A DNA stretch of 64,000 nt, from positions 2,232,001 to 2,296,000 of the forward strand of contig NZ_JARGNB010000001.1 in assembly GCF_030167915.1 (NCBI RefSeq), read 5' to 3'. Under the pieces are notes generated by a model. That model did not search any database. It was not told the DNA's origin and worked only from the letters and a program-made list of their open reading frames with translations. Below, piece by piece: positions 41,931-52,848 of the stretch (its first letter is position 1; each line of letters begins with the position of its first letter). The DNA is from Aquabacterium humicola (GTDB lineage Bacteria > Pseudomonadota > Gammaproteobacteria > Burkholderiales > Burkholderiaceae_C). The position numbers and the translations under genes were made by a program.

Positions 41931-41947
41931 TGTTTCACTCTGGAACA
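41931..41947. promoter_or_regulatory. Imperfect palindrome TGTTTCA-CTC-TGGAACA
   Basis: A 17-base near-palindrome (6 of 7 arm positions match) lies in the 263-base region between xdhC and the coxS start. CCGGGTGAAACCCGG at 41891-41905 also carries GTGAAAC, the inverse of GTTTCAC. It is a candidate operator for the divergent genes; the binding protein is unknown. Confidence 0.35.
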
Positions 41948-42089
41948 GCTTGCCGCGCATCAAGCGGGCAAGGCCCCACGCGTTCAGGGTTTGCCCATAG
42001 CTGCGCTGACAAACGCCGCGTCCTAGGATCGGCTGCATCGATGCGCCGCGGTTCCCACGCCGGCGCGTCGTCACTTCAGAGGAGACCGC

Positions 42090-42560
42090 ATGGGCACGAC
42101 GATCACATTGACGGTCAACGGCCAGTCCGTGACCCGGGAAGTGCAGCCGCAGACGCTGCTGGTGGAGTTCATCCGCGAGACCTTGCGGCTGACCGGCACG
42201 CACGTCGGCTGCGACACCTCGCAGTGCGGCGCCTGCACGGTGCACATCGACGGCCGCGCGGTGAAGAGCTGCGGCATGCTGGCCGTGCAGGCCAACGGCC
42301 GCGAGCTGACGACCATCGAGGGCCTGGCCGCCGCCGACGGCACGCTGCACCCGATGCAGGCCGCGTTCCGCGCCTGCCACGGCCTGCAGTGCGGCTTCTG
42401 CACGCCGGGCATGGTGATGAGCGCGGTCGACCTGGTGAAGCACCACGGCTGCAAGAGCGAGGCGCAGGTGCGCGAGGCGCTCGAAGGCAACCTGTGCCGC
42501 TGCACCGGTTATCACAACATCGTCAAGGCCGTGCAGCAAGGCGCTGCGGCCATGAAGTGA
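42090..42560 (+). CDS. coxS: Molybdenum hydroxylase small subunit (two 2Fe-2S clusters)
   Basis: A 156-residue iron-sulfur subunit of a xanthine oxidase/CO dehydrogenase-family enzyme. It transfers electrons from the Mo site to FAD. Cluster II ligands are in [16 protein letters not shown] with a following Cys in KSCGML. Cluster I ligands are in [14 protein letters not shown] and [22 protein letters not shown] precedes the ATG. It is the first gene of the S-L-M operon. Confidence 0.94.
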   Translation: MGTTITLTVNGQSVTREVQPQTLLVEFIRETLRLTGTHVGCDTSQCGACTVHIDGRAVKSCGMLAVQANGRELTTIEGLAAADGTLHPMQAAFRACHGLQCGFCTPGMVMSAVDLVKHHGCKSEAQVREALEGNLCRCTGYHNIVKAVQQGAAAMK

Positions 42561-42573
42561 ACGGGAGCGCACC

Positions 42574-44934
<2,361 letters not shown>

Positions 44935-44945
44935 AGGAGAACTCG

Positions 44946-45734
44946 ATGCAAGCCTTCGCTTATTCGAACCCCGCGTCGATCGCCGACGCGGCCGGTGCCG
45001 CGGCCGGCGCCAACGCCAAGATCATCGCCGGCGGGCAATCGCTGCTGCCGGCGATGAAGCTCGGCCTCGCGGCGCCGGAAACGCTGGTCGACCTGAGCCA
45101 GGTCGCCGAGCTCAAGGGCATCTCGGTGTCCGGCGGCGTCGTCAAGATCGGCGCGATGACCACGCATGCGCAGGTGGCCGCCAGCGCCGACGTCGCCAAG
45201 GCGATCCCCGCGCTCGCCGACCTCGCCGGCCACATCGGCGACCGCCAGGTGCGCAACCGCGGCACGCTGGGCGGCAGCCTGGCGAACAACGACCCGGCCG
45301 CGTGCTACCCCGCCGCCGTGCTGGGCCTGGGCGCGACCATCCACACCAACACCCGCACCATCGCCGCCGACGCCTTCTTCACCGGCCTGTACGAGACCGC
45401 GCTGAAGGAAGGCGAGATCATCACCGCGGTCAGCTTCCCGGTGCCCGAGAAGGCGGCGTGGCAGAAGTTCAAGCAGCCGGCGTCCCGCTTCTCGATCGTC
45501 GGCGTGTTCGTCAGCAAGGGGCCGCAAGGCGTGCGCGTCGCGGTGACGGGCGCCGGCGCCTGCGTCTTCCGCGCGAAGGACATCGAGGCCAAGCTGGCGT
45601 CGAACTGGTCCGGCGCCGCGCTGCAGGGTGCGAGCTTCCCGGCCGACGGCCTGAACAGCGACCTGCACGGCTCGGCCGAGTACCGCGCGGCGCTGATCCC
45701 GGTGCTGGCGCAGCGCGCGGTGGCCGCGTCCTAG
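44946..45734 (+). CDS. coxM: Molybdenum hydroxylase FAD-binding medium subunit
   Basis: A 262-residue FAD subunit. It has the FAD pyrophosphate motif AKIIAGGQSLLPAMKLGLA, the second motif IGDRQVRNRGTLGGSLANNDPA, and a C-terminal CO_deh_flav_C domain (FSIVGVFVSKG). AAGGAGAA lies just before the ATG. It completes the heterotrimeric enzyme and passes electrons to an unknown acceptor. A hairpin terminator follows at 45790-45816. Confidence 0.93.
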   Translation: MQAFAYSNPASIADAAGAAAGANAKIIAGGQSLLPAMKLGLAAPETLVDLSQVAELKGISVSGGVVKIGAMTTHAQVAASADVAKAIPALADLAGHIGDRQVRNRGTLGGSLANNDPAACYPAAVLGLGATIHTNTRTIAADAFFTGLYETALKEGEIITAVSFPVPEKAAWQKFKQPASRFSIVGVFVSKGPQGVRVAVTGAGACVFRAKDIEAKLASNWSGAALQGASFPADGLNSDLHGSAEYRAALIPVLAQRAVAAS

Positions 45735-45789
45735 CGCGGCTGAAGCGCCGGCGGCGACACGTGCGTGCCGCCGCCCATGCCATCATCGA

Positions 45790-45816
45790 AACGCCGCAGG
45801 CCGCTGCGGCGTTTTT
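45790..45816 (+). terminator. Intrinsic terminator after coxM
   Basis: AACGCCGCAG (45790-45799) pairs with CTGCGGCGTT (45804-45813) around a four-base loop, and the stem runs into TTTTTC. It ends only about 13 bases before the GTG start of the MoxR gene, so that gene depends on read-through or a promoter within the hairpin region. Confidence 0.75.
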
Positions 45817-45828
45817 CTTGGAACGCCC

Positions 45829-46785
45829 GTGACCGACCCGACCGCCCCGATCGCCCCGATCGCCCCGATCGCCGATTCCCCCTCGCTGCCGACCAGCATC
45901 GACGACACCGCGAACCGCCTGCTGGCGCACGACTACGTGCCCGACCGCCAGCTGGCCACCGTCGTCTACCTCGCGCTGAAGTTGAAGCGCCCGCTGTTCC
46001 TCGAAGGCGAACCCGGCACCGGCAAGACCGAGATCGCGCGCACGCTGGCGACGATGCTGCAGCGGCCGCTGATCCGGCTGCAGTGCTACGAAGGCCTGGA
46101 TCTCGCGGGCGCCGCGTACGAGTGGAACTACGGCCGACAGATGATGGAGATCCGGCTCGCGGAAGGAACCGCCACCAGCCGCGATGCGTTGGCGTCGGAG
46201 CTCTTCAGCGAGCGCTTCCTGACCAAGCGCGCGCTGCTGCAGTCGATCGACCCGGCCAACCCGGTGCCGCCGGTGCTGCTGATCGACGAGCTCGACCGCG
46301 CCGACGAGCCCTTCGAAGCCTTCCTGCTCGAAGTGCTGTCCGACTTCCAGATCACGATCCCCGAGCTCGGCACGGTGAAGGCGAAAGAGCCGCCGATCGT
46401 CGTGCTGACGTCGAACCGCACGCGCGAGATCCACGATGCGGTCAAGCGCCGCTGCCTCTACCACTGGGTCGGCTTCCCGACTGCCGCGCGCGAGCTGGAG
46501 ATCCTCAAGCGCCGCGTGCCCGGCGCCGCCGATGCGCTGGCGAGGCAGATCGTCGCCTTCGTGCAGGGCCTGCGCGAGATCGAGCTGTACAAGCTGCCCG
46601 GCATCGCCGAGACCATCGAATGGGCGCGCGCGCTGATGGAGCTCGATGCGCTGGTGCTCGACCCCGAGGTCATCCAGCACACGCTGGGCGTGCTGCTGAA
46701 GTACCAGGACGACATCGCCAAGGTGCAGGGCAGCGAAGCGGCGCGGCTGCTCGAACAAGTGAAGCGCGACACGCAGGCGCTGTAA
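45829..46785 (+). CDS. MoxR-family AAA+ ATPase (CoxD-like)
   Basis: A 318-residue AAA+ ATPase. Walker A is EGEPGTGKTEIA (about residues 59-70), Walker B VLLIDELDRADEPFEAFLLE, and sensor 1 VLTSNRTREIHDA. The N-terminus has a small IAP repeat (IAPIAPIAPIA) from a nine-base repeat. CoxD/MoxR chaperones mature the Mo-Cu or Mo site of Cox-type enzymes together with a VWA protein, which is the next gene. GTG 45829 is just downstream of the coxM terminator. Confidence 0.9.
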   Translation: MTDPTAPIAPIAPIADSPSLPTSIDDTANRLLAHDYVPDRQLATVVYLALKLKRPLFLEGEPGTGKTEIARTLATMLQRPLIRLQCYEGLDLAGAAYEWNYGRQMMEIRLAEGTATSRDALASELFSERFLTKRALLQSIDPANPVPPVLLIDELDRADEPFEAFLLEVLSDFQITIPELGTVKAKEPPIVVLTSNRTREIHDAVKRRCLYHWVGFPTAARELEILKRRVPGAADALARQIVAFVQGLREIELYKLPGIAETIEWARALMELDALVLDPEVIQHTLGVLLKYQDDIAKVQGSEAARLLEQVKRDTQAL

Positions 46786-46907
46786 ATGGTCCCCCCCGAA
46801 GCGCCTTCGGCGATGCCCCCTCGGGCTTCGCCCTCTCCCCCCGGGGGGCGACCCCAGCGGCCCGGCAGAGCCGGATCCGCGGCGTCCGCTTGGGAAGCCA
46901 CGCTTCG
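46786..46907. repeat. GC-rich intergenic motif (CCCCCC..CCTTCGG..CCCCCCGGGGGG)
   Basis: This short gap is made of self-complementary GC blocks (CCCCCCGAAGCGCCTTCGG and CTCCCCCCGGGGGGCG). Related motifs lie at about 2425-2460 and 62345-62390. It resembles dispersed intergenic repeats common in GC-rich Burkholderiales. No gene is seen. Confidence 0.5.
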
Positions 46908-48107
46908 ATGCTGATCGCCCGCCAGACTCCCGGCCACCTCGCCGAGAACGTCATGCACTTCGCGCGCGTGCTGCGCGCCGCCGGCCTGCCGGTGGGCACC
47001 GACCGCGTGCAGCTCGCGCTGCAGGCGCTGCAGGTCGCCGGCTTCGAATCGAAGCGCGACTTCCATGCCGTGCTCGCCGCCTGCCTGCTCGACCGCATCG
47101 AGCACCGCGAGCTCTTCGACCAGGCCTTCGTGCTGTTCTGGCGCGACCCCGACCTGCTGGGCCGCATGCGCGCGCTGCTGCTGCCGAAGGTGCAGGTCAA
47201 GGACGGCATGCCACCGGCGCCCGAAAACCGCCGCCTGGCCGACGCGCTGTTCCCGCACCAGCCGCCGACGCCGCCCGAGGATGAGCCGCAGCAGCAGATC
47301 GAGCTCGACGCCGCATTGACCTGGAACGACCGCGAGCTGCTGCAGAAGGCCGATTTCGACACGATGACGGCCGACGAATGGCTGCAGGCGCGACGGCTGC
47401 TGGCCGACCTGCCGCTGATGTTCGAGCAGCTGCCGACGCGCCGCACACGCCCGGCCGCGCCGCCCGGCCGCCCCGACTGGCGCACGACCTTGCAGGCCAT
47501 GGCCCGCCACGGCGGCGAGCTGTGGGACATGCGCTGGCGCCGCGCACGCACGCGGCCGGCGCCGCTGACCGTGCTGGCCGACATCTCCGGCTCGATGAGC
47601 CGCTACTCGCGCATGCTGCTGCACTTCGCGCATGCACTGGGCCATGCCGAGGCGCGTGTCGAGAGCTTCGTCTTCGGCACGCGGCTGACGCGCACGACGC
47701 GCCTGCTGAAGAGCCGCGATCCGGACCTCGCGATCTCGCAGGTCGTGCGCGCGGTGGAGGACTGGTCGGGCGGCACCCGCATCACCACCAGCCTGCAGGA
47801 GTTCAACCGCCGCTGGGCGCGCCGCGTGCTGAACAGCCGCGCGACGGTGCTCTTGATCAGCGACGGCCTGGAGCACGGCGACACGCAGCCGCTCGCCTTC
47901 GAGATGGAGCGCCTGCGCAAGAGCTGCCGGCGCCTGATCTGGCTGAACCCGCTGCTGCGCTTCGAACGCTTCGAGCCGCGCGCCGGCGGCATCAAGGCGA
48001 TGCTGCCGCACGTCGACCGCTTCCTGCCGGCACACAATCTGCAGAGCCTGGCCGAGCTGGTGCAGGTGCTGCGCCAGATGGACACGGCCCCGCGCCGGCT
48101 GCACTGA
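46908..48107 (+). CDS. VWA domain protein (CoxE-like)
   Basis: A 399-residue cytoplasmic protein of the VWA/CoxE family. The N-terminal helical part (MHFARVLRAAGLPVGTDRV, LLDRIEHRELFDQAFVLFW) is followed by a VWA domain with MIDAS motif VLADISGSMSRYSRML near residue 224. Later blocks are WSGGTRITTSLQEFNRRW and ATVLLISDGLEHGD. It should partner the MoxR ATPase in maturation of the Mo enzyme. ATG 46908 is the first plausible start; the frame is open far upstream in another gene's shadow. Confidence 0.9.
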   Translation: MLIARQTPGHLAENVMHFARVLRAAGLPVGTDRVQLALQALQVAGFESKRDFHAVLAACLLDRIEHRELFDQAFVLFWRDPDLLGRMRALLLPKVQVKDGMPPAPENRRLADALFPHQPPTPPEDEPQQQIELDAALTWNDRELLQKADFDTMTADEWLQARRLLADLPLMFEQLPTRRTRPAAPPGRPDWRTTLQAMARHGGELWDMRWRRARTRPAPLTVLADISGSMSRYSRMLLHFAHALGHAEARVESFVFGTRLTRTTRLLKSRDPDLAISQVVRAVEDWSGGTRITTSLQEFNRRWARRVLNSRATVLLISDGLEHGDTQPLAFEMERLRKSCRRLIWLNPLLRFERFEPRAGGIKAMLPHVDRFLPAHNLQSLAELVQVLRQMDTAPRRLH

Positions 48108-48136
48108 CTCCACCTAACTTCAGAAGTACGCGCCAC

Positions 48137-48673
48137 ATGCAACTCACCAACCAGCAGACCCTGCCCGTCAGCCAGGCCCAGGCCTGGGAGGCGCTGAACG
48201 ACATCACGCTGCTGCAGGCGGCCATCCCCGGCTGCGAGAGCATCCTGCCGATCGGCCTGAACCAGTACGAGCTGCAGATCACCGCCGCGATCGGCCCGGT
48301 GAAGGCCAAGTTCAAGGGCAAGCTGCAGCTGGAGAACCTGCAACCGCCGACCTCGTACACGCTGCGCTTCGAAGGCCAGGGCGGCGCGGCCGGCCACGGC
48401 AAGGGCTCGGCCGAAGTGAAGCTGGAAGCCGTCGGCCCGCGCGAGACCATCCTGCACTACACCGCCAACGCCAGCGTCGGCGGCAAGATCGCGCAGATCG
48501 GCTCGCGGCTGGTGGACCTGGCGGCGCAGAAGATGGCCGCCGACTTCTTCGCCACGTTCACCACGCGGCTGCAGGAACGCTACCAGGTGGCGCCCGCGCC
48601 GGTGGCGGCCGCACCGGGCGGCGTGCTCGCACGCTTCTTCGCCTGGCTCAAGCGGCTGTTCGGCGGCGCCTGA
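48137..48673 (+). CDS. coxG: CoxG-family SRPBCC protein
   Basis: A 178-residue protein of the carbon monoxide dehydrogenase subunit G (CoxG) family. An SRPBCC hydrophobic-cavity domain (LPVSQAQAWEALNDITLLQA, IPGCESILPIG, AIGPVKAKFKGKLQLEN, GGKIAQIGSRLVDLAAQKMA) is followed by a Pro/Ala linker. An amphipathic C-terminal tail (VLARFFAWLKRLFGGA) fits its known role in anchoring the enzyme at the membrane. It is the last gene of the Cox-type cluster. Confidence 0.9.
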   Translation: MQLTNQQTLPVSQAQAWEALNDITLLQAAIPGCESILPIGLNQYELQITAAIGPVKAKFKGKLQLENLQPPTSYTLRFEGQGGAAGHGKGSAEVKLEAVGPRETILHYTANASVGGKIAQIGSRLVDLAAQKMAADFFATFTTRLQERYQVAPAPVAAAPGGVLARFFAWLKRLFGGA

Positions 48674-48761
48674 ACGCGGGGGCGGGCGGCCCTTCCGACG
48701 CGATAAGCTTCCCGCCCGGCGCCGGATGAGGTCGGCGCCGTCGACGAGGGAGGATTGAAAG

Positions 48762-50792
48762 ATGAACAAGACGATGCGTCGCGCCTCGGCGGCGCTGCTC
48801 GCCATCCTGTGCACCGCGGGGGTTACCTGGGCACAGGAACAGGCACAGGCACCGGCGCCCGTGCCGATTCCGGCGTTCTTCAGCACGCCGAAGATGTCGA
48901 ACCCGGTGCTGTCGCCCGACGGCAAGCGGGCCGCGGTGCTGGTCGGCAACGAGAGCACGGGCCACAACGACCTGGTCGTGCTCGAGCTCGGGACGTCGAT
49001 CAAGGGTGCCGTGGCCGCCCGCTACGACGACGCCGATGTCATCGACGTGAAGTGGGTCAACGACGAACGGCTGGTGTATTCGCTGACCAACAGCCGCGAG
49101 ACCTGGTACTTCAACCCCTGCCCGGGCTTGTGGGCCGTCAATCACGATGGCAGCAACATGAAGCGCCTGGTCAAGAACGACTGCCGCATCGGCGGCGTCG
49201 TCCTGGCGCCGACGGTCGCGCAGGCGCGCGAGCTGCCGCCGAACCACCTGCTGCTGCGCGTGCTGCGCGATGGCAGCCCGGATGTCGTGATCCAGCGCTT
49301 CAACTACGACGCCCAGTGGCGCGAGGTGCAGGACACGACGCCGCTGCGCCTGAACACCGTGACCGGCCTGACGCGGCCGGCGGCCGAACCGGGTTACCCG
49401 GCCAACCCGCAGCGCTGGGTCGTCGATCAGAACGGCTCGCCACGTCTGCTCTTTGCACGCGAAGGTGGCAACACCGTGATGCATTGGCGCGCCGACGACC
49501 AGGCACCTTGGCAGCGCATCGGCAGCTTCGACACCTACCGCGGCGGCGCCGGCGGCTTCAGGCCGCTGACCATCGGGCCGGATGGCGAGCTCTACGCCAC
49601 GGCCACTCGCAGCGACGCCGCGCGCACGACGGCCCTGTACCGCTTCGACCGCCAGGCGCTGAAGCTGGAGAGCGAGCCCGTCGTCGGCGTCGCCGGCTTC
49701 GACTTCGCGGGTGCGCCGATCTTCGACCACCGCCGGCGCAAGCTGATCGGCGTGCGCATCACCGGCGACGCGACCGGCATCGTCTGGCTCGACGACGACA
49801 CGAAGAAGCTCCAGGCACGCATCGACCAGCTGGTGCCTGGACACGTCAACCTGCTGCACGTGCCCGAGTGCGGCTGCTCGCGCTGGGTCGTCGTGCAGGC
49901 GTATTCGGACCGCCAGCCGAGCGTCTACCTGCTGTACGACCGCGAGACCGACAAGCTCGAGCGCCTCGGGACGGCCCTGCCCGACATCGATGCGCGCCGC
50001 ATGGCCGAGCGCGACTTCGTGCGCATCACGTCGCGCGACGGCCTGTCGATCCCGGTGCATGTCACGAAGCCGGCCGGCAAGGGCCCCTGGCCGACGGTCG
50101 TGCTGGTGCATGGCGGGCCGTGGGTACGGGGCGGCGACTGGCAGTGGACCGCGGAATCGCAATTCCTCGCGTCGCGCGGCTATCTGGTGATCGAGCCCGA
50201 GTTCCGCGGCAGCGAAGGCTACGGCCAGCGCCACTTCGAAGCCGGCCTGAAGCAGTGGGGCCTGAAGATGCAGGACGACGTCGCCGACGCGGCGCGTTGG
50301 GCGGTGGACAAGAAGTTGGCCGACGCGAAGCGCATGTGCATCGCCGGCGCCAGTTACGGCGGCTATTCGACCCTGATGGGTCTGGTCCGCGACCCGGACC
50401 TCTACCGCTGCGGCGTCGCCTGGGTGGCGGTGACCGACATCGACCTGATGTACGACATCAGCTGGAGCGACCTGCCCGAGCATTGGAAGCGCTACGGCAT
50501 GCCGGCGCTGATCGGCGACCAGGTCAAGGATGCCGCCCAGCTCGAAGCGACCTCGCCGCTGAAGCAGGCGCACCGCATCAAGCAGCCGCTGCTGCTGGCT
50601 TTCGGCAGTGCCGACCGGCGGGTGCCGGTTGCCCACGGCACGAAGTTCCGCGATGCGGTGAAGAAGACCAATGAGCAGGTCGAGTGGATCGAGTACGCCA
50701 ACGAAGGGCACGGCTTCATCAAGCCGGAGAACCGCTACGACTTCTACTCGAGGATGGAGAAGTTCCTGGCGACGCACTTGCAGGCCAAGTGA
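48762..50792 (+). CDS. S9-family prolyl oligopeptidase-like peptidase, copy 1
   Basis: A 676-residue exported serine peptidase of the S9 (prolyl/dipeptidyl/acylaminoacyl peptidase) family. It has a Sec signal (ASAALLAILCTAGVTWAQE), an N-terminal beta-propeller domain and an alpha/beta hydrolase domain. The triad is Ser531 in AGASYGGYSTL, Asp618 in FGSADRRVP and His650 in NEGHGF. GAGGGAGGATTG precedes the ATG. It is the first of three tandem paralogues; the hydrolase halves are very similar (RCGVAWVAVTDIDLMYDI and counterparts), while the propellers diverge. All three cleave unknown peptides, probably in the periplasm. Confidence 0.92.
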   Translation: MNKTMRRASAALLAILCTAGVTWAQEQAQAPAPVPIPAFFSTPKMSNPVLSPDGKRAAVLVGNESTGHNDLVVLELGTSIKGAVAARYDDADVIDVKWVNDERLVYSLTNSRETWYFNPCPGLWAVNHDGSNMKRLVKNDCRIGGVVLAPTVAQARELPPNHLLLRVLRDGSPDVVIQRFNYDAQWREVQDTTPLRLNTVTGLTRPAAEPGYPANPQRWVVDQNGSPRLLFAREGGNTVMHWRADDQAPWQRIGSFDTYRGGAGGFRPLTIGPDGELYATATRSDAARTTALYRFDRQALKLESEPVVGVAGFDFAGAPIFDHRRRKLIGVRITGDATGIVWLDDDTKKLQARIDQLVPGHVNLLHVPECGCSRWVVVQAYSDRQPSVYLLYDRETDKLERLGTALPDIDARRMAERDFVRITSRDGLSIPVHVTKPAGKGPWPTVVLVHGGPWVRGGDWQWTAESQFLASRGYLVIEPEFRGSEGYGQRHFEAGLKQWGLKMQDDVADAARWAVDKKLADAKRMCIAGASYGGYSTLMGLVRDPDLYRCGVAWVAVTDIDLMYDISWSDLPEHWKRYGMPALIGDQVKDAAQLEATSPLKQAHRIKQPLLLAFGSADRRVPVAHGTKFRDAVKKTNEQVEWIEYANEGHGFIKPENRYDFYSRMEKFLATHLQAK

Positions 50793-50820
50793 GCGGCCAC
50801 CACAGACCGAGGGAGACAAG

Positions 50821-52848
50821 ATGACAAGCAGCAAGACATGGCGCCGGCTCGGCGCGCTGGCCTGTGCCTGGGCGTGCCTGGCAGCACCCACCGCCCAGGC
50901 GGCTGACACGCCGGCCCCGGTACCGATCGAGGCCTTCTTCAGTGCGCCCGCGATGTCCACGCCCGTCCTGTCGCCGGACGGCCAGCGCGCCGCGGTGCTG
51001 GTCGCGGACGAACGGTCCGGCCGCATGCGGCTCGGTGTGCTCGAGTTCGGCCCGCCGATGAAATTGACGTTGATCGCCAGCTTCAGCGATGCCGACGTCG
51101 AGGAGGCACGATGGGTCAATGACAATCGCCTGGTCTTCTCGCTCAGCAACAGCCTGGCCTCCGCGGCGTACCAGCGCGCCCCGGGACTGTGGGCGGTGAA
51201 CCGGGACGGCACCGAGCGCCGCCGCCTGGTGGGCAATGACTGGCAGGCGTACTTCCTGCGAGAACCCTCGGCAGTCAACTCTCGGGAACTGGCCCCGAAC
51301 CACCTGCTGCTGCGCGTGCTGCGCGATGGCAGCAACGACGTCGTCGTGCTGCGCTACAACTTCGACCGCGACTACAGGGAGGTCGTCGACACCACGCCGC
51401 TGCGCCTCGACACGGTCACCGGCCGTGCGGTGTCGGCCGCCGAGCCGGGCCACCCCGGCGGTGCGCGGCGATGGGTCGTCGATGGGCGCGGGGTGCCGCG
51501 GATGCTCTACACCGAGGCCTCGGGCACGACGACGGTGCACTGGCGTCCCGGCGCGGCCGCGCCGTGGCGGCAGGTCGCCAGCTACCCGACGTTCGCCGGC
51601 GGCCCGGGCGAGTTCGACGTCGAGACGATCGGGCCCGATGGCGTGATCTATGCCAGCGCGGTCCGCGGCGATGCGGAACGCACGCGCGCCCTCTATCGCT
51701 TCGACCAGCAAGCCTTGAAGCTGGAAAGCCAGCCGCTGCTCGGCGTCGCCGGCTTCGACTTCGACGGCCAGCTGGTCTTCGACCGCCGCGCCGGCAAGCT
51801 GCTCGGCGTGCACTACACCAGCGACGCGCCGGCCACCGAGTGGCTCGACCCGTCGCACAGGCAGCTGCAGGAAAAGATCGACAAGCGCCTGCCCGGCCTC
51901 GTCAACCGCCTCGCCGCCGCCGAATGCGGCTGCTCCCGCTGGATGGTGATCACCTCGCAGTCGGACCGGCAGCCGCCGCTGTTCTTCCTCTACGACCGGG
52001 AGACCGATCAGCTGCAGCTCGCCGGCCGGTCGAAGCCGGCCATCGATGCGAAACGCATGGCGGAGCGGGACTTCGTGCGCTTCAAGGCCCGCGACGGGCA
52101 GCAGATCCCGTTGCACGTCACGAAGCCCGCGGGCAAGGGCCCTTGGCCGACCGTCGTTCTGGTGCACGGCGGACCGTGGGTACGCGGCGGCCACTGGGAG
52201 TGGACCGACGACTCGCAATTCCTCGCCTCCCGCGGCTACCTCGTGCTGGAGCCCGAGTTCCGCGGCAGCACCGGCTACGGCGAGCGGCTGTTCCGCGCCG
52301 GCTGGAAGCAGTGGGGCCTGAAGGCGCAGGACGACGTCGCCGACGCCGCGCGCTGGGCCATCGGCGAGAAGCTTGCCGATGACAAGCGCATCTGCATCGC
52401 TGGCGCCAGCTACGGCGGCTACGCGACGCTGATGGGCCTGATCCGTGATCCCGACCTCTACCGGTGCGGCGTCTCCTGGGTCGCTGTCACGGACATCAAC
52501 CTGATGTACGACATCACATGGAGCGACTTCAGCGAGACGTGGACCCGCTTCGGCATGCCGGTGCTGATCGGCGACCGGGAGAAGGATGCCGCGCAGCTCG
52601 AAGCCACGTCCCCGCTGAAGCAGGCGCACCGCCTGAAGCAGCCGCTGCTGCTGGCCTTCGGCGGCGGCGACCGTCGCGTGCCGATCGACCACGGTACGAA
52701 GTTCCGCGACGCGGTGAAGAAAACCAACGAGCGCGTCGAGTGGATCGTCTACAACGAAGAGGGCCACGGCTGGTTCAAGCCCGAGAACCGCTACGACTTC
52801 TATGCGCGCATGGAGAAGTTCCTGGCCACGCACCTGCAAGCGCGATGA
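50821..52848 (+). CDS. S9-family peptidase, copy 2
   Basis: A 675-residue paralogue of copies 1 and 3, 28 bases after copy 1, with GAGGGAGACAAG as ribosome site. It has an export signal (LGALACAWACLAAPTAQA) and a propeller domain. The triad is Ser530 in AGASYGGYATL, Asp617 in FGGGDRRVP and His649 in EEGHGW. A Cys-x-Cys-like pair (AECGCSRWM) is conserved in all three copies. The stop overlaps the start of copy 3 (ATGA). Confidence 0.92.
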   Translation: MTSSKTWRRLGALACAWACLAAPTAQAADTPAPVPIEAFFSAPAMSTPVLSPDGQRAAVLVADERSGRMRLGVLEFGPPMKLTLIASFSDADVEEARWVNDNRLVFSLSNSLASAAYQRAPGLWAVNRDGTERRRLVGNDWQAYFLREPSAVNSRELAPNHLLLRVLRDGSNDVVVLRYNFDRDYREVVDTTPLRLDTVTGRAVSAAEPGHPGGARRWVVDGRGVPRMLYTEASGTTTVHWRPGAAAPWRQVASYPTFAGGPGEFDVETIGPDGVIYASAVRGDAERTRALYRFDQQALKLESQPLLGVAGFDFDGQLVFDRRAGKLLGVHYTSDAPATEWLDPSHRQLQEKIDKRLPGLVNRLAAAECGCSRWMVITSQSDRQPPLFFLYDRETDQLQLAGRSKPAIDAKRMAERDFVRFKARDGQQIPLHVTKPAGKGPWPTVVLVHGGPWVRGGHWEWTDDSQFLASRGYLVLEPEFRGSTGYGERLFRAGWKQWGLKAQDDVADAARWAIGEKLADDKRICIAGASYGGYATLMGLIRDPDLYRCGVSWVAVTDINLMYDITWSDFSETWTRFGMPVLIGDREKDAAQLEATSPLKQAHRLKQPLLLAFGGGDRRVPIDHGTKFRDAVKKTNERVEWIVYNEEGHGWFKPENRYDFYARMEKFLATHLQAR

